Shown here: positions 25,116 to 36,883 of the stretch, one piece after another
Position numbering within the stretch: the stretch's first letter is position 1
Layout: each line of letters starts with the position of its first letter
Assembly (NCBI GenBank): GCA_015680905.1
Contig: CM027381.1
Span: forward strand, 15,725,501 to 15,789,500
DNA length: 64,000 nt
Source of the DNA: Coptis chinensis
Taxonomy: Eukaryota > Streptophyta > Magnoliopsida > Ranunculales > Ranunculaceae
Direction: 5' to 3'
The notes under the pieces: generated by a model
The model's database searches: none
Told to the model about the DNA's origin: nothing
The model's input: only the letters and a program-made list of their open reading frames with translations
Program-made: the position numbers and the translations under genes

Positions 25116-25127
25116 AAATCAAAGGCT
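25116..25127. repeat. Left target-site duplication of the LINE
   Basis: AAATCAAAGGCT here is repeated at 31034-31045 just after the A tail. The exact edge next to the tail is ambiguous because the duplication starts with A residues. Confidence 0.8.
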
Positions 25128-25167
25128 AAAAATTAAATTTGCCGAGCTTGGTAACTCTAGCTTGTAA

Positions 25168-25499
25168 CCTTAGTAGGGGCTAAAAATTGGATGATCCTCC
25201 TCAGCCTCAAACCCCCAACCATTTCAGGTAAAATCCTCCATTGTTCAACAGTGTGAGTTCTGGAAAGTTGGGCTAGTAAATCCTTCCATGGCCCAACCGT
25301 CTTCCTCTTCTCCTTCCCCCATGGCCTCGAACACCTTAGTAGGGGCTAAAAATTGGATGATCCTCCTCAGCCTCAAACCCCCAACCATTTCAGGTAAAAT
25401 CCTCCATTGTTCAACAGTGTGAGTTCTGGAAAGTTGGGCTAGTAAATCCTTCCATGGCCCAACCGTCTTCCTCTTCTCCTTCCCCCATGGCCTCGAACA
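25168..25499 (+). repeat. Two tandem 166 bp monomers at the LINE 5' end
   Basis: CCTTAGTAGGGGCTAAAAATTGG starts at 25168 and again at 25334. The copies are essentially identical through GCCTCGAACA, after which the second continues into ORF1. The first copy therefore duplicates the 5' UTR and the first codons of ORF1 (MAQPSSSSPSPMASN). It could be a promoter monomer array or a simple local duplication. Confidence 0.92.
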
Positions 25500-26536
25500 G
25501 CGCAGCGGCTCCTCTTTCTTGGAGCTCTCTGTTTAGTGGAAGTACTAGAACAAGAAATACAAGCTTGAAAAAGTTTGTAACAAATTCTGTTGATGGCATT
25601 GCTGAAATCCCAACGGATATTCTGAATAAGGGTATCTCTTCATGGAGTGAATATGTCGTGGGGTTCTTTGTAGAAAAGAGACTGCCTTTTCCCCTAGTTC
25701 GTGACTCTCTTGCTAAGCAATGGAAGATTAAGGGCAGCTATTCCATCTCTACTGACAAACAACTTTTCTACTTCAAGTTTAATGTGGATGAAGATAGGAA
25801 ACAAGTTTTAGAAGCTGACCCTATCTTTATTGTCGGTCGACTGTTTGTGGTGAGGCAATGGTCTCCAAAAATGGAAGCGCAGCGAAACAAAATCTCTAGT
25901 CTACCAATCTAGGTTAAACTAATGGATCCCAAAGGAACTCTGGACTGATGAAGGGTTGGGGTATGTAGCAAGTCTGATTGGTGAACCCCTGAACATGGAT
26001 GAAGCTACTCGGGCCAGAACTCGGTTATCTTTTGCTAAAATCTGTGTAGTAGTTCCTGTAAACTACTCTTTCAAAACCTCTATCCAGTCAAAATGGGAGA
26101 AAAAGTTATAGATCTCCAATTGGAATACCCTTGGATCCCAGTATCATGTTCAAACTGCAAGCTTTATGGGCATAAAGCCAACAGTTGCCCAGCAAAACCC
26201 AAACAAGTATGGAGAGTAAAGGATAACTTAAATACAAAGGAGAAAGTCACAGAAACAATCAATGCAACAATCAATGAAGAGGTGGAAGTTGAAGAAGATA
26301 CATCCACTGAAGAAGGATCACAATATGCTGAATGTGATGAAAATAGTTCTCTAGACCCATTGAACTCTGAAAGATGTCATTCAGTAGGAAATGATCTGGC
26401 CACTAGGCCAGCCGAACAGCTCTTGCCTATTCAAAGCTTCCTCCCATCCCCAAAAACGGGCAGAACTGATGATGCTCTGAACTTAAGGAAGTTAAACGAA
26501 AAGGAACAATATCTCCAGGAGTACAACTCTTTTTAA
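25454..26536 (+). pseudogene. LINE ORF1 (DUF4283-like plus CCHC zinc knuckle)
   Basis: Starts MAQPSSSSPSPMASN. A DUF4283-like fold follows (ISSWSEYVVGFFVEKRLPFP, then FYFKFNVDEDRKQVLEADP and VRQWSP) and breaks off at 25912. In another frame it resumes with MDEATRARTRLSFAKICVVV and then, from 26093, a zinc knuckle CSNCKLYGHKANSC (CX2CX4HX4C) and an acidic tail. Such proteins coat LINE RNA to form the retrotransposition particle. The frame change between 25912 and 26093 breaks the ORF. Confidence 0.85.
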
Positions 26537-26778
26537 CTCCTAGCTGATAGTGAAGAAGAACTAGAAGATGACATCTCTGAAGGGGAGCCAATAGGTTACT
26601 TCCATGATCATGAGACTATGAGAGAAGTAGTACTCAAAGTCAAAACAAGAGCCTAGAAAAGAGTAGCAGAAGAAGCGGCTACTTCACCAGCTCCTATGAC
26701 TACTTCGCCAGCTCCTATAACTCAGAAAAAGATTAGAGGCAGACCCAAGGGGTCAAGGTACATAACCAATCCTTTAGC

Positions 26779-29700
26779 ATGATGACCAAGCTCTGTACTT
26801 GGAACATAAGAGGCCTTAATGACCTCAAAAAAGCTAAAGAAATAAACAAGTTCATCAGGGAGAATAAACTATGTTTTTTGGGACTATTAGAAACCAAAGT
26901 AAAGGAAGTGAAGAGTGCACAGATCAGTGGGTTATGCATATCAGAATGGGGGTTTATGAATAACTATGCAAGCAATCCTAATGGAAGGATATGGCTACTA
27001 TGGGATAACAACTATATGAAGGTTACAAAGCTTCACGAAACTGCTCCGTTTTTGCACTGCCAGGTGACTTTTCACCAAAACTCTCTAAGTGCTCACCTTA
27101 CCTTAGTATATGCTAGCAACAGTCCACACGACCAACTATGCCTATGGATGGACTTGAGCAATCTACATCAAAGCATTATTGGTCCATGGTGTGTACTAGG
27201 CGACTTTAATAATGTTCTACTATCTCATGAAAGAGTAGGAGAACCAGTGTTAGCAAGAGAAACAACACCTTTTGCAGAATGTCTTGCAGACACGGGACTA
27301 TATGATCTCAAAGCCTCAGGTTGCTTCTTCACCTGAACCAACTAGGGAGATGGTGTAAATAGGAAATGGTCCAAAATTGATCGAATCTTAGTGAACGCCA
27401 GCTGGTCTACCCTCTTCTCAAACTCTTCTGCTGAATTCCTCACTCGAGGCATCTCGGATCACTCTCCTATGCTCATCCACCTGCTTGACCATGAGAGAGG
27501 GTGCTACCCCTTCAGATTTTCAAATTATTGGTCTCTCCACAAAGACTTCAAAGCAGTGGTACAGCAAGTCTGGGAAGTTGAAGTAGTGGGCTGCCCCCTC
27601 TATGTTCTAGTATATAAGCTCAAGACTCTCAAATCTAAATTAAGGGGTTGGGCTAGAGCATACTTATTAGATATCCATATCAGAACAGAAGTAGCAAGAG
27701 AAAAGCTTGTCAGAATCCAAAAAGAAATGCAACGCAATCCACAGAACCCTCTCCTATGCAGTGAAGAAAAAATAGCAAGAGAAGAACTATGCAACTTCAT
27801 AGAGATGGAATACATGGACTTGAAGCAAAGATCTGATAATGAATGGCTCGATTATAGTGATAAGGGAAATGCCTTCTTCCACCATGCCATCAGAGAGAAG
27901 AAGAATAGAAATATTATTTGGTCTGTTCATGATCAAAATGGAACAAAAAAGGAGGGGCAAGCTGAAGTGGCAGACACTTTCATCAAGTACTATAAAGATT
28001 TGATAGGCTCTTCCTCCCCTATCACCTGCCAAGAAAAACTGTTAGATGAACTCCCAATGTGTAGTGTGGTGGACAACCTCACAACTGCAAAACTGATCGA
28101 GGAAGTCACATCATCAGAAATCAAAGAGGCTTTATTTTCTGTGGAGGACTCAAAAGCACCAGGACCAGATGGATATAATGCTTTCTTCTTCAAAACAACC
28201 TGGAACACAGTGGGAGGTGATTTTATTAGAGCAATTAAATCTGTTTTTGCTTTTAATAAGATTCATAAAGGAACTAACTCTACCTTTCTATGCTTAATCC
28301 CAAAAAAGCCTGTTGTTTCAAGAGTCGATGAATATATGCCTATAACATGCTGTAATGTGACTTATAAATATATTGCCAAGATTCTTAGTAACAGGTTAAA
28401 GCCCCACATTGCACAATGGATACGCATGAACCAGTCAGCATTCATCCCTGGAAGAAACATTCAAGACAACCTTTTACTAGCCCATGAGATACTCAGAGGA
28501 TATACAAGAAAGCATGGAGCTCAGAGATGCACTATAAAAGTTGGTCTTCAGAAAGCTTTTGATACTGTGAGTTGGGATACACTGGTCAAGGTGCTCAGAA
28601 GATTCAAGTTTCCACCAAGATTCATTACATGGCTATATATGTATGTGCTACACCACTCCATCCTTCTCAATCCTTATTAATGGAACTCCACAAAGATACT
28701 TTGAAGGTAAAAGGGGGTTGAGGCAAGGAGATCCACTGTCCCCTGACTTGTTTGTGATGGTTATGGAAATCTTGGGAGGACTTCTTAAGCTAGGGTTCAG
28801 CAACAAGCACTTCTCACCTCACTCAAAGTGCAGCAGGCTAAAATTTACACATCTTAACTTTGCAGATGATGTTCTCCTCTTTTGTAAAGGAGAAGCAAGG
28901 TCCATTTTGGCTATCAAGGAAGTATTAAAATCTTTCACTTCCCTCACTGGCCTGCAAGTTAACACCATGAAGACATCTATGCTCACAGGCAGCAGCATGT
29001 CACAAGATGATAGTCAAGCTCTTGCTCATATTCTGAATGTCAATCTTGTAACCCCACCAATAAAATACTTGGGGCTGCCTCTCTCCTCTTCAAGAATTGG
29101 TACCAAGGACTGCCTGCCTCTGCTTGAGATGATCACCAATAGAATGACTAATTGGAAGAATAGATCACTAACCTATGCAGGAAGGTTACATCTCATCCAA
29201 TCTATTCTATCCTCTTTTCATATTTATTGGGCCAGAACCTTCATCCTCCCAGTTGGCATCCTAGATAAAGTTGCGAAGCTCAGTAATAGATTCCTATGGA
29301 TTGGAGCTACTATGGAAAGGAAGATGCACAAGGCAAGCCATGAGACTCTAAGACTGAGCAAAGAGGAAGGTGACTTGTTGATTATTGACCCAAGAGTATG
29401 GAACAAAGCTACATACTGCGGCTTGATTTTCAAAGTCGCAAGTAAAGAAGATACTCTGTGGACCAAATGGATCTAGGAATACCAAATCAAGAATAAAAAT
29501 TTCTGGACCATGAAGATACCCAATGACAGCTCATGGGTTTGGAGGAACATTCTCAAGGCCAGAAAGATTGCCAGAAAATTCATCAAGCATTTGATTGTCA
29601 ATGGTGAAGCAACAAAGCTTTGGCATGACCCTTGGTTACAAGACTAGCCCCTTCTCTTAAATGTGCAAGCTCAAGCTTCCCTACATCTACCTGATGATGC

Positions 29701-30981
29701 TACAGTAAGTCACCTTATCACTAATGGGAGATGGAATGCACTAGTTCACAACTTACCTGATGGAGCCCTGAAGGAGAGCATTTTAAACACTGAAATCAGA
29801 ACCAATCTCGACCAAGACTTAGTAGTGTGGACTAAAACCAGTTCTGGCAAATTCACCACCAAGTTAGCTTATGTAGCATTAAGGAGGATGAGGGAAAAAG
29901 TCAAATGGTACAAGTTAGTCTGGGGAAAGCTAAACATACCAAATCACTCATTTGTCGCATGGCAGTTATTTGCAGGTTGTCTCTCCACTCAAGATAGACT
30001 CATGCAAAGGAAGATTATTAATCATTCAAAGTGCTGCCTCTGCAATTCCGGCCCGGAAAACTCTAAGCACTTATTCTTCAACTGCCCCTATTCAAAAGAA
30101 GTATGGTCATATATCAAGAAAGCACTAGGTTTCTACCCCTCTGTCCAAGCATCCACAAGTGAATGGTATACGATCTTGCGTAGAACGAGAACCAACACAA
30201 CTGCTAGCGACATTACCAGAGCCATGACTTGTGCAGCCATATATGGATTATGGAATGAGCGGAACAGTTGAAGATTCAAGCAAAAAGAGCACTCAGCTTC
30301 AGCAGTGGGAAATGATATCAGGAAGAGAATGCTTCTCTATTTTCTAAGACAGATAAAGAAAGCTGATGAATTTCCAGAAACCAATCATATGCTTACTGCT
30401 CTAGGTATGCAAATTCAAATTCAGCAACGCACTCCTATCATCTGCAAGTGGACCACCCCACCTGAAGGTACGATTAAAGTAAATGCAGATGGCTTAGTTA
30501 CACCAAAAGGTGAAGGGTATGGAGGTACCTTAAGAAATCATGAAGGTACAGTAATCCTAATCTTTACAGGAACTGTAAAAAGTCGATCTGTTATAGTGCA
30601 AGAATTGAAAGGTATCGAGTTTGGCCTGATGGTAGGGCATTTTATGAACTGTACAAAAATGATGGTGGAATCTGACTCCCTTAGAGCAGTCCAAATCATA
30701 AGCGAAAATGAGTGTTGCCCTTGGTATACGCCCTTGACATCCTAAGCTCCATTAAGAAATTGATGGCTCAGTTTGACATTGTCAAAATATCCCATGTCTT
30801 CAGAGAAATGAATAGGGCGGCAGACCTTCTAGCAAGATTGGGATCTAGGAACGAACATCAGGTTCTATCAAATGTATCTAGTTCTCACTCTACTTCCTTT
30901 AGCACTCCACCTCTTATGAAAGATTTGAATGTAATAGTAGAGGAAGATGCTAAAGGCACCTTGTATCAAAGAGTTAAATGA
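26779..30981 (+). pseudogene. LINE ORF2: endonuclease, reverse transcriptase, RNase H
   Basis: The N-terminal endonuclease starts MMTKLCTWNIRGLNDLKKAK (26779) and includes GLLETKV, VLGDFNN and, after a stop near 27334, WSKIDRILVN and GISDHSPM. The reverse transcriptase has SKAPGPDGYNAFFF, NQSAFIPGRNIQDN, GLRQGDPLSPDLF and the active-site NFADDVLLF (28859-28870). In motif A the expected Asp before LQKAFDTVSW is Gly (28543-28545). A -/+ frame change occurs near 28643-28680, and stops follow at 29476, about 29648 and 30271. A zinc-binding segment lies at 30030-30100 (CCLCNSGPENSKHLFFNC). RNase H segments are VNADG (30480), VESDS (30665) and a final MNRAADLLARLG (30810). Confidence 0.9.
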
Positions 30982-31025
30982 ATGTTTGATTGCAGGTTCG
31001 GGTCGGCCTAACCCCTAAATGTTTC

Positions 31026-31045
31026 AAAAAAAAAAATCAAAGGCT
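31026..31045 (+). other. LINE A tail and right target-site duplication
   Basis: A run of A residues is followed by AAATCAAAGGCT (31034-31045), matching 25116-25127. It shows insertion by target-primed reverse transcription. Between here and the TATA box at 31999 I see no gene; this is the PR-10 upstream region, with an ORF at 31669-31875 that has no recognisable similarity. Confidence 0.8.
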
Positions 31046-31998
31046 TCCATAGATATTCCTACTCCAAAGTAGCAATTTTAGTGGGGCTTGTTATGTTCAA
31101 ATATGCAGAGGATGTGGAAGCTCCACGCACATCCTTGCAAAGGAAAGAATCAACTAATCTTCAGTATTTTTGTCCATAAAGTGTGCTTGCAATCTTAGTC
31201 ATCTTACTTACGCCCTTTAATTTGCACTCCTTAGTTGCTTAGGGAATTTTGTGAACTTGACCCATATGCATAACCTGCTGTCCTCGATTTCCCTCGTCCA
31301 CTGCCTACTACTAATTCTCTTGACTGGGTCTGATTTCTTCAGTTTCTAGAATAGTATTGCATGGAACATGTAAGTTGTGGTCAAGCACTCAAGCTGTTAC
31401 CTGGAAGCGAGATACACGGAAGATCATAAAACTTACAAAATATGGATTAAGAATTAGTCTGTAACTATTAATTATACCAATTAAAGTTCAAATAACGAAT
31501 ACATGTGATGTGAATATGTGATTAGCTTAGTTAATCAGTTGTCATGGCCCATGCTAGTGTATAAAATTTATGACATCCTCTAGTTGTAAAAGAATATCAA
31601 AGACTTGAATATGATTATGTTTATTAGACTAAAAGATAATTCTGAATTCTGGAAAATGAATATGTATCATGATCTTAGGAAACACTGTCGAAGAATTTCC
31701 CAGCTTCAGTATCGTGGCCTCTGTTTTTCACTATTATATATTGGACAAAAATAAGGTACCCGATTTGCAAGGCATAAGATATATAATGCAAACTATTGAC
31801 CAAATTATTCCACCGTGGAATCATCCGAAACATATAGTATCAAAGCATGATTCGCAGGATACGAGTGAAGCATGAAATAGAATTATCTAATTTTAAGTAA
31901 CTTTGGAATCCAGAGATCATGGTATATATTTATCAAGAATGTTCACAATATTAATTGTTTAGAACTTAAAAACGTTTTATTTTATAGCTAAATTTCTC

Positions 31999-32006
31999 TA
32001 TAAATA
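31999..32006 (+). promoter_or_regulatory. TATA box of the PR-10 gene
   Basis: CTCTATAAATAGGC about 115 bp upstream of the ATG is a good match to plant TATA boxes, implying transcription start near 32030 and a leader of about 90 nt. Confidence 0.75.
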
Positions 32007-32119
32007 GGCACCATACATATCATCTCTAATCACTTGCAAAAATCAAAACAACTTAACTTAGCCATTCAATCTTTCTGTTCAGTATTATTTATTAACTGTT
32101 CTCGATCAAGAATAAACAA

Positions 32120-32754
32120 ATGGCTCTCACTAGCTTCACCACGGAGTTCACATCCCCAGTTTCGGCAAGAAAATTATTCAATGCTGGCGTCCTTGATGGG
32201 CATAACTTAGGTCCTAAGCTCATGCCACAAGTTATAGTGAGTACAGAAATTCTTGAAGGAGATGGAGGAGTAGGAACCATCAAGCAAGCCAACTTCACTG
32301 ATGGTTAGCAAAAATATCATACTCTAGTTATTGCAAGACTTTCGGTAGTCTTTTTAAAAATTAGTACTTGCATGACTATCGAAATAATTCAAAGAGCGTT
32401 TTACTATGAAGGACATTGATTAATATGAACTCGATCTTGGCTTTTGATATCGCAGCAATGCCGTTCAAATATATTAAGGAGCGCACTGACATCCTAGACA
32501 AAGAGAAATTGGAATACAAATTCACATTGATAGAAGGTGGTCAACTTGGTAAGAAAGTCGAAAGCGCTAGCAACCACATAACGGTGGAGTCTACCAGCGA
32601 TGGAGGATGTGTGTACAAGGTGTCTAGCGAGTACAAGGCCCTTCCTGGGATCGAATTCACTGACGAAGAAATTCAGTTTGCTAAGAACGGAATGACTGGC
32701 ATGTTCAAGGCTGTTGAAGCTTATGTCCTTGCAAATCCTGATGCTTATGCTTAG
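32120..32754 (+). CDS. PR-10 / Bet v 1-family protein (160 aa, two exons)
   Basis: Exons 32120-32303 and 32456-32754 join in frame (GAT G|CA ATG) to give 160 residues, the normal length for this family. It starts MALTSFTTEFTSPVSARKLF. The glycine-rich P-loop GDGGVGT is at 47-53, then KYIKERTDILDKEKLEYKFT and the C-terminal helix FKAVEAYVLANPDAYA. Bet v 1-fold proteins are small cytosolic proteins with a large cavity that binds hydrophobic ligands; many are induced by pathogens or stress. The single intron, splitting codon 62 after its first base, is at the conserved place in the family. No signal peptide is seen. The usual family Glu/Gly of EG at the intron is replaced by DA. The gene looks intact. 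Polyadenylation-like signals follow near 32926-32938. Confidence 0.93.
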
Positions 32755-33594
32755 ATCCAACTCTATCCAGAGTTGCTCAATATGACGATGCTCCTCATAA
32801 CATGAGGAAGTGTAGCTGGTGGAAATAAATGCACGCTGCGATATTTGGAATTTTTTATTCTGAGAACGTTTTTTTCGTAGTTTTCTGCTTCTTTTCTTCT
32901 TTTTCGCAAATTGTTTGTGTGAATTTGTAATCTAATAAGACTGCTCAGTTTGGATATATATGGTGAATGCCATCCAAAATGGAAGCAATAATCCTTTGGA
33001 TATGATTATATGATGCTTTAATTCGTTTAAGATGGAATGAAACTAAAACATCGCTGTCCCCCACTTCTAAACTCGAAAAGTTAAAATCTATATAGCACGA
33101 TTTTGGAGCTAAATTACCAGGTACTGAGTACTGACCACACTTTAATCCTTCGAAGGCCAAATATTATTGTAATTGATCAAGATTTGTTCTGTTATTTTTT
33201 GCTTGTACCAAGTTCATCTAGTAGAGAGGAAGGATAATCACAAAATATTAAGCTCACTACACACCTTCTCCTAGTCAGCTTATTTCTTTCTTACGGGTGC
33301 AGAAGAAAATCTGGAATCAAACAGAAAATAATACTTGCTTACAATCTTTCACATTAAAATGGAGACCTGTGACTCTGTATTGTCGAGCAAAATGTACCAT
33401 GCAAGAATCAAACTTGTCAATTAGTTGAAAGAGTCTTCAATTGTTAGGTTGCTTTCTAGATAACTATGCATTACTTTTATTGGCAACCCAAGCCTGAACT
33501 TTAGTAGAGGAACTTTTATATTTATAATTAAAATGCTAACTCAAGCCTTAAGCTGCAACCTTATCAATAATTTGACGCAAAGGTTAAACTTATC
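32755..33594. other. PR-10 3' region and spacer
   Basis: This holds the 3' UTR of the PR-10 gene (AT-rich, AATAAG near 32933) and then unremarkable AT-rich DNA up to the Tat LTR. I see no further gene or repeat. Confidence 0.5.
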
Positions 33595-35064
33595 TGTAAG
33601 GGGATTTTTCGCTACTGTCTGGATGACACGTGGTTGGGAAATGGCCCAACACTACAGACTCCCGGTATGAGACGAAGACTATCGGATCAGTTCTAAGGAT
33701 AAGTAAACTCGTGCTTGTCACGTGACTTTAGCAGCATGTACTAGTCACATGATGAACCACCTCTGAACAGGAGTGTTCTCCAAGTCATCAGGAACTAATA
33801 TAAACAGTTCCTGAACATAAGGAAACACAGGAGGATGGTTCTCGATGATAAGGCTACTAGGAAAGAATCTTAAGAGCATGTCTTGGGAGTTACCTCTTGA
33901 GGATAACTTTCCTCTATAAGAAAGGTTATTGTAACCTAAGAGGAAACTTACATCAGATAAGATGCAATCTAGAGTCAGACTTCTAAAGAGAGTGGACTCT
34001 TAATAGGAAAGCAGATCAAGTCCAAAGAGGGAAGGGAAATCACGAGCAGTGAAGTAAACCCTAACTCTAGGACTCCTAAAGCTTCTCCTATATAAACCAT
34101 ATGAATCCGCTCCTATAAACTACGCGTAATAGGGTTTGATTCTTCTAGCAATAAGGAGATACGTAGGCAGCCGCAAATTGGTTCAACCCTGATCGATCAC
34201 AGTGTCATCCCATTCCCATCTTCACCACAATTCTCCAATCCCACATCACACGATTCAGTTGAGGATCATGGGTAGGGTGACTTCGGATTGGATCGGATTA
34301 ACCTCCTTCGGAATTTTTCCGAATTTTTTCAGAACCTAATATGCTAGCCAAATCCGATCCAATTTTTTTTCTGATTCAAAATATATTTTCAATTTCAGAA
34401 ATTCAGAAATTTCAAAATAACTCGAAAATTTCAGAATACTTGGTAAATTTTCACAGATCTCTTTACTTTTAATTATTTTTGGGAAAGAAAATTTGACATC
34501 ACTAAATTTCAAAATATAGTAATATACAATAGCAACAAAACACTTTGGAACTAAAAAAAAACAATACTTTACATGTAAGGAACTAATAAAAGCCTAATAT
34601 AATACATGTCAGGAGCTAAAAGCCTTTACATGTTACAAACCAAGACTTTATGTGTTAGGAGCTAGCCTTTATATGTTACAAACCAAGACTTCACATGTCA
34701 GGAGCTAGGTTATGTTGTTTGTTTTGTTTTTGGAAGTACAAAAACTAGAAAATGAATGAACGGTCTAGATCTAATCAAGTGGACAGTAGAGATTTATTAG
34801 TTTATAAGTACATATTTTCGGAATAAATCGACAATAATATCAAAAATTTCGGATCGACTATATATTGAAACTTTCGGATCGGATTGGTTTTTAGAGTTAT
34901 ATCTAAATCCGATCCAATTTTTTTTTCGGAATTTTTGGAAATCGGATATTGGACAATGAAAACTACCCCAGAGTCGAACTAATTTTGGGTCGGATTTCGG
35001 CAAAATTGGAAATTCGGCAAAAAGAGACACCCCTAATCGTGGGATACTTAGAAAAACCCCCACA
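33595..35064 (+). repeat. 5' LTR of the Tat-like element
   Basis: It begins TGTAAGGGG and ends CCCCCACA, a TG...CA pair with complementary ends. A TATATAAACC promoter-like motif lies at about 34091-34100. Without the 763 bp MITE and its duplicated 8 bp the LTR is about 700 bp. No partner LTR is in the window, so the limits rest on the termini and the primer site just after it. Confidence 0.65.
34273..35035. mobile_element. hAT-like MITE (763 bp) inside the Tat 5' LTR
   Basis: The ends TAGGGTGACTTCGGATTGG and (reverse complement of the right end) TAGGGGTGTCTCTTTTTGCC are imperfect inverted repeats. The flanking 8 bp are ATCATGGG (34265-34272) and ATCGTGGG (35036-35043), one mismatch apart. 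Eight-base duplications and TAGGG/CAGGG termini are typical of the hAT superfamily. The inside is AT-rich and non-coding with many CGGATCGGATT-like words. Confidence 0.8.
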
Positions 35065-35068
35065 TCTT

Positions 35069-35088
35069 TTGGCATCGTAGGTCGGGAA
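35069..35088 (+). other. Primer binding site of the Tat-like element
   Basis: TTGGCATCGTAGGTCGGGAA, a few bases after the LTR end, resembles the TTGGCGCCGTCTGTGGGAA primer sites common in Tat-lineage elements. Several mismatches show decay. Confidence 0.6.
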
Positions 35089-35153
35089 CGATATCAGGTA
35101 ATATACGTTCGGTCGACCGATTCAAGTTAAACACTATTCTTTTTTTTGACGTT

Positions 35154-35512
35154 ATGACGACACGAGCTAGAAAGACAAAAGGTGGTGCAACCACACGAGG
35201 CGGATATGCTGCTTCTAAGGAAAAGGACCATGAGGTAACAGACGATGGAGAAAACGTCGAACAGTAGGATGTGGACCTTCCTCCTCAAGACCGAGTAACT
35301 GGTGATGAGGGCCTAGTCGTTTCGATCGCAGGCACCAACAATGACACTCAAGGGGAGCGACTGAATGGTGAAAATACCACACTCACCACTCCAGGGTCAG
35401 TTTAGGCAAGCCAAGCAGTCTAAACTCTAGAACAGCCAAGGCAAAACCTCGAAAGAGAGATACAGCTGTTAAGGCAATTATACCAATCTGACAGAAGGAA
35501 GGAGTCGCATAT
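35154..35512 (+). pseudogene. Tat-like gag, N-terminal piece
   Basis: ATG at 35154 opens MTTRARKTKGGATTRGGYAA and the frame meets a TAG near 35266. Gag-like sequence then continues (DLPPQDRVTGDEG, LEREIQLLRQLYQSDRRKES) to the Athila insertion at 35513. It resumes at 47547 with LDGDGLPENDKV. The segment is the low-complexity head of a retrotransposon capsid protein. Confidence 0.65.
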
Positions 35513-36883
35513 TGATAAAATGTAAAACAATAGTTTTACCTACTCTTAACTAGTTATGCTATGAACAAATAAAACTAAAGCTTTTTACTACTCTATATCA
35601 AAGTTCTACTCTCGTTTATCATGCAATATGTAGAGTAGAGAATTCGTTCCACTCTTAGTTCCTTAGACGTAAATTTCACTAGTTTAATCTATTCTAACAA
35701 AACCAATGAGAGTAATAGATTGTGATTATACTAATATAGTGATTGAACTAATTAAGATGTTTTAACTTATACTATAGAAATCAAATACTAAGATGTGAAT
35801 ATGGAGAAGGGATTAGGGGGATTTGATTCCACTTAGATAAATTCCTAATATGCTAGTGTAGATTATTGCAATCCTAACCAATAAAGATTAAGTAATTGAT
35901 CCCTAATTATTCATGACAATCTCTACCAACTAATAATTAGCATGTGAGGAAGTTTAACCCATTCTCATGGCGAATCAACTAACCTATTAGAGTGAAACTC
36001 TTAAATGCAATAATTCTAACTAACACATCAAGTCTTCATTAAAGCTTCATCCCCCTCTAATGGAGGTTTAGCTAGAAGTCATTAGACTATCATTAATAGA
36101 TAAATAAGAAGAAGACATAATGAAGAACAATAACTTGGATTTTATTAATCTAATGGAATAGAGTTTAAAAATTAAAAGCTATATTAAAAACTAAGTATTG
36201 AATAATCAACTAACTTAAAACTAATGAAAGAGTTATATGAATTAAATCCTAGGTATGAATTATTCTAAAAACTAAAACTAAGTCTAAATCTAAGTATTCT
36301 AGGTAGGCTAAGAGTTTGGCCTTAGTCCTCTTTATATATGAGAGGGTTAGGTCTACAATTTCGTGCATGGGCTTTGGAGTCATATTTTGGGCCATGAAAT
36401 CAAGTCCAAAACCTAATTACATATGTCCAAAAAGGGATTCTTTGTTGGAAATTACTACAACAGCATTTCCGCCCACTTTTGCTCCTCTAATTGGGTTAAG
36501 ACTTAAACCATTCAAAATCTCTTTTCGAGCTGGTCGTTTTGACATATAATAGGCCCAATTCCGAGATCCGAGTCCAAAAATACGGCCTGCGGAAGTTTTG
36601 TTGACGTTTCTGCTCTATTTCTGCCCGCGTTGACTTTTCAGCTTTGACTAGGCTTTGAAAAAGTTTTTTCTCCTTGAATCTTGGCCTTTAATCATAGAAC
36701 TTCTTAGCAACCAACTTTTGTTCATTTATCTCACAAAAGTGACAAATTTCTTCACATATTGGTCTCCAATACCTGAAATACACAAAAGCACGTAAACAGT
36801 ACTAACTCTTATTTATTATACACATAATTGGTCTAAATGTAATATTATTAAGGGGTTAAAACTATAGTTTTGGGTTCTTATCA
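35513..36883 (-). repeat. 3' LTR of element D
   Basis: On - it begins TGATAAGAACCCAAAACTATAG and ends ...ACATTTTATCA. It is nearly identical to 46162-47546 and more distant from the LTRs of copies A and C. The upstream edge on - touches the polypurine tract (36884-36896). Confidence 0.9.

Larger units (their letters stand above)
22291..25127. other. Intergenic relic DNA between SAP gene and LINE
   Basis: The SAP 3' UTR probably occupies the first ~300 bp (AATAAAG-like signal near 22562). A small hairpin with 7 bp arms (GCCCTCC/GGAGGGC) lies near 22692-22716. 23220-23260 has a GATGCGTAGCACGG word of the kind often seen at plant repeat ends. 23300-23595 looks like the end of an LTR. 24050-24850 is AT-rich with poly-A and poly-T runs. 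No ORF here resembles a known protein. Confidence 0.5.
25128..31033 (+). mobile_element. Near-full-length LINE retrotransposon (L1-like plant clade)
   Basis: The element is flanked by a 12 bp duplication and ends in an A-rich tail (31026-31036). It has a tandemly duplicated 5' region, an ORF1 with RNA-binding features and an ORF2 with endonuclease, reverse transcriptase, zinc-binding segment and C-terminal RNase H, which is the layout of plant L1-type LINEs carrying RNase H. The 5.9 kb length is close to full length for the group. Several in-frame stops and frameshifts, plus a changed RT active-site residue, show that it can no longer move by itself. Confidence 0.92.

Noticed and set aside
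26733..29466. Several - strand ORFs inside the LINE
   Set aside because: Antisense to ORF2, with no domain resemblance.
31669..31875. Small ORF upstream of the PR-10 gene
   Set aside because: No recognisable similarity, AT-rich surroundings and no promoter features of its own.
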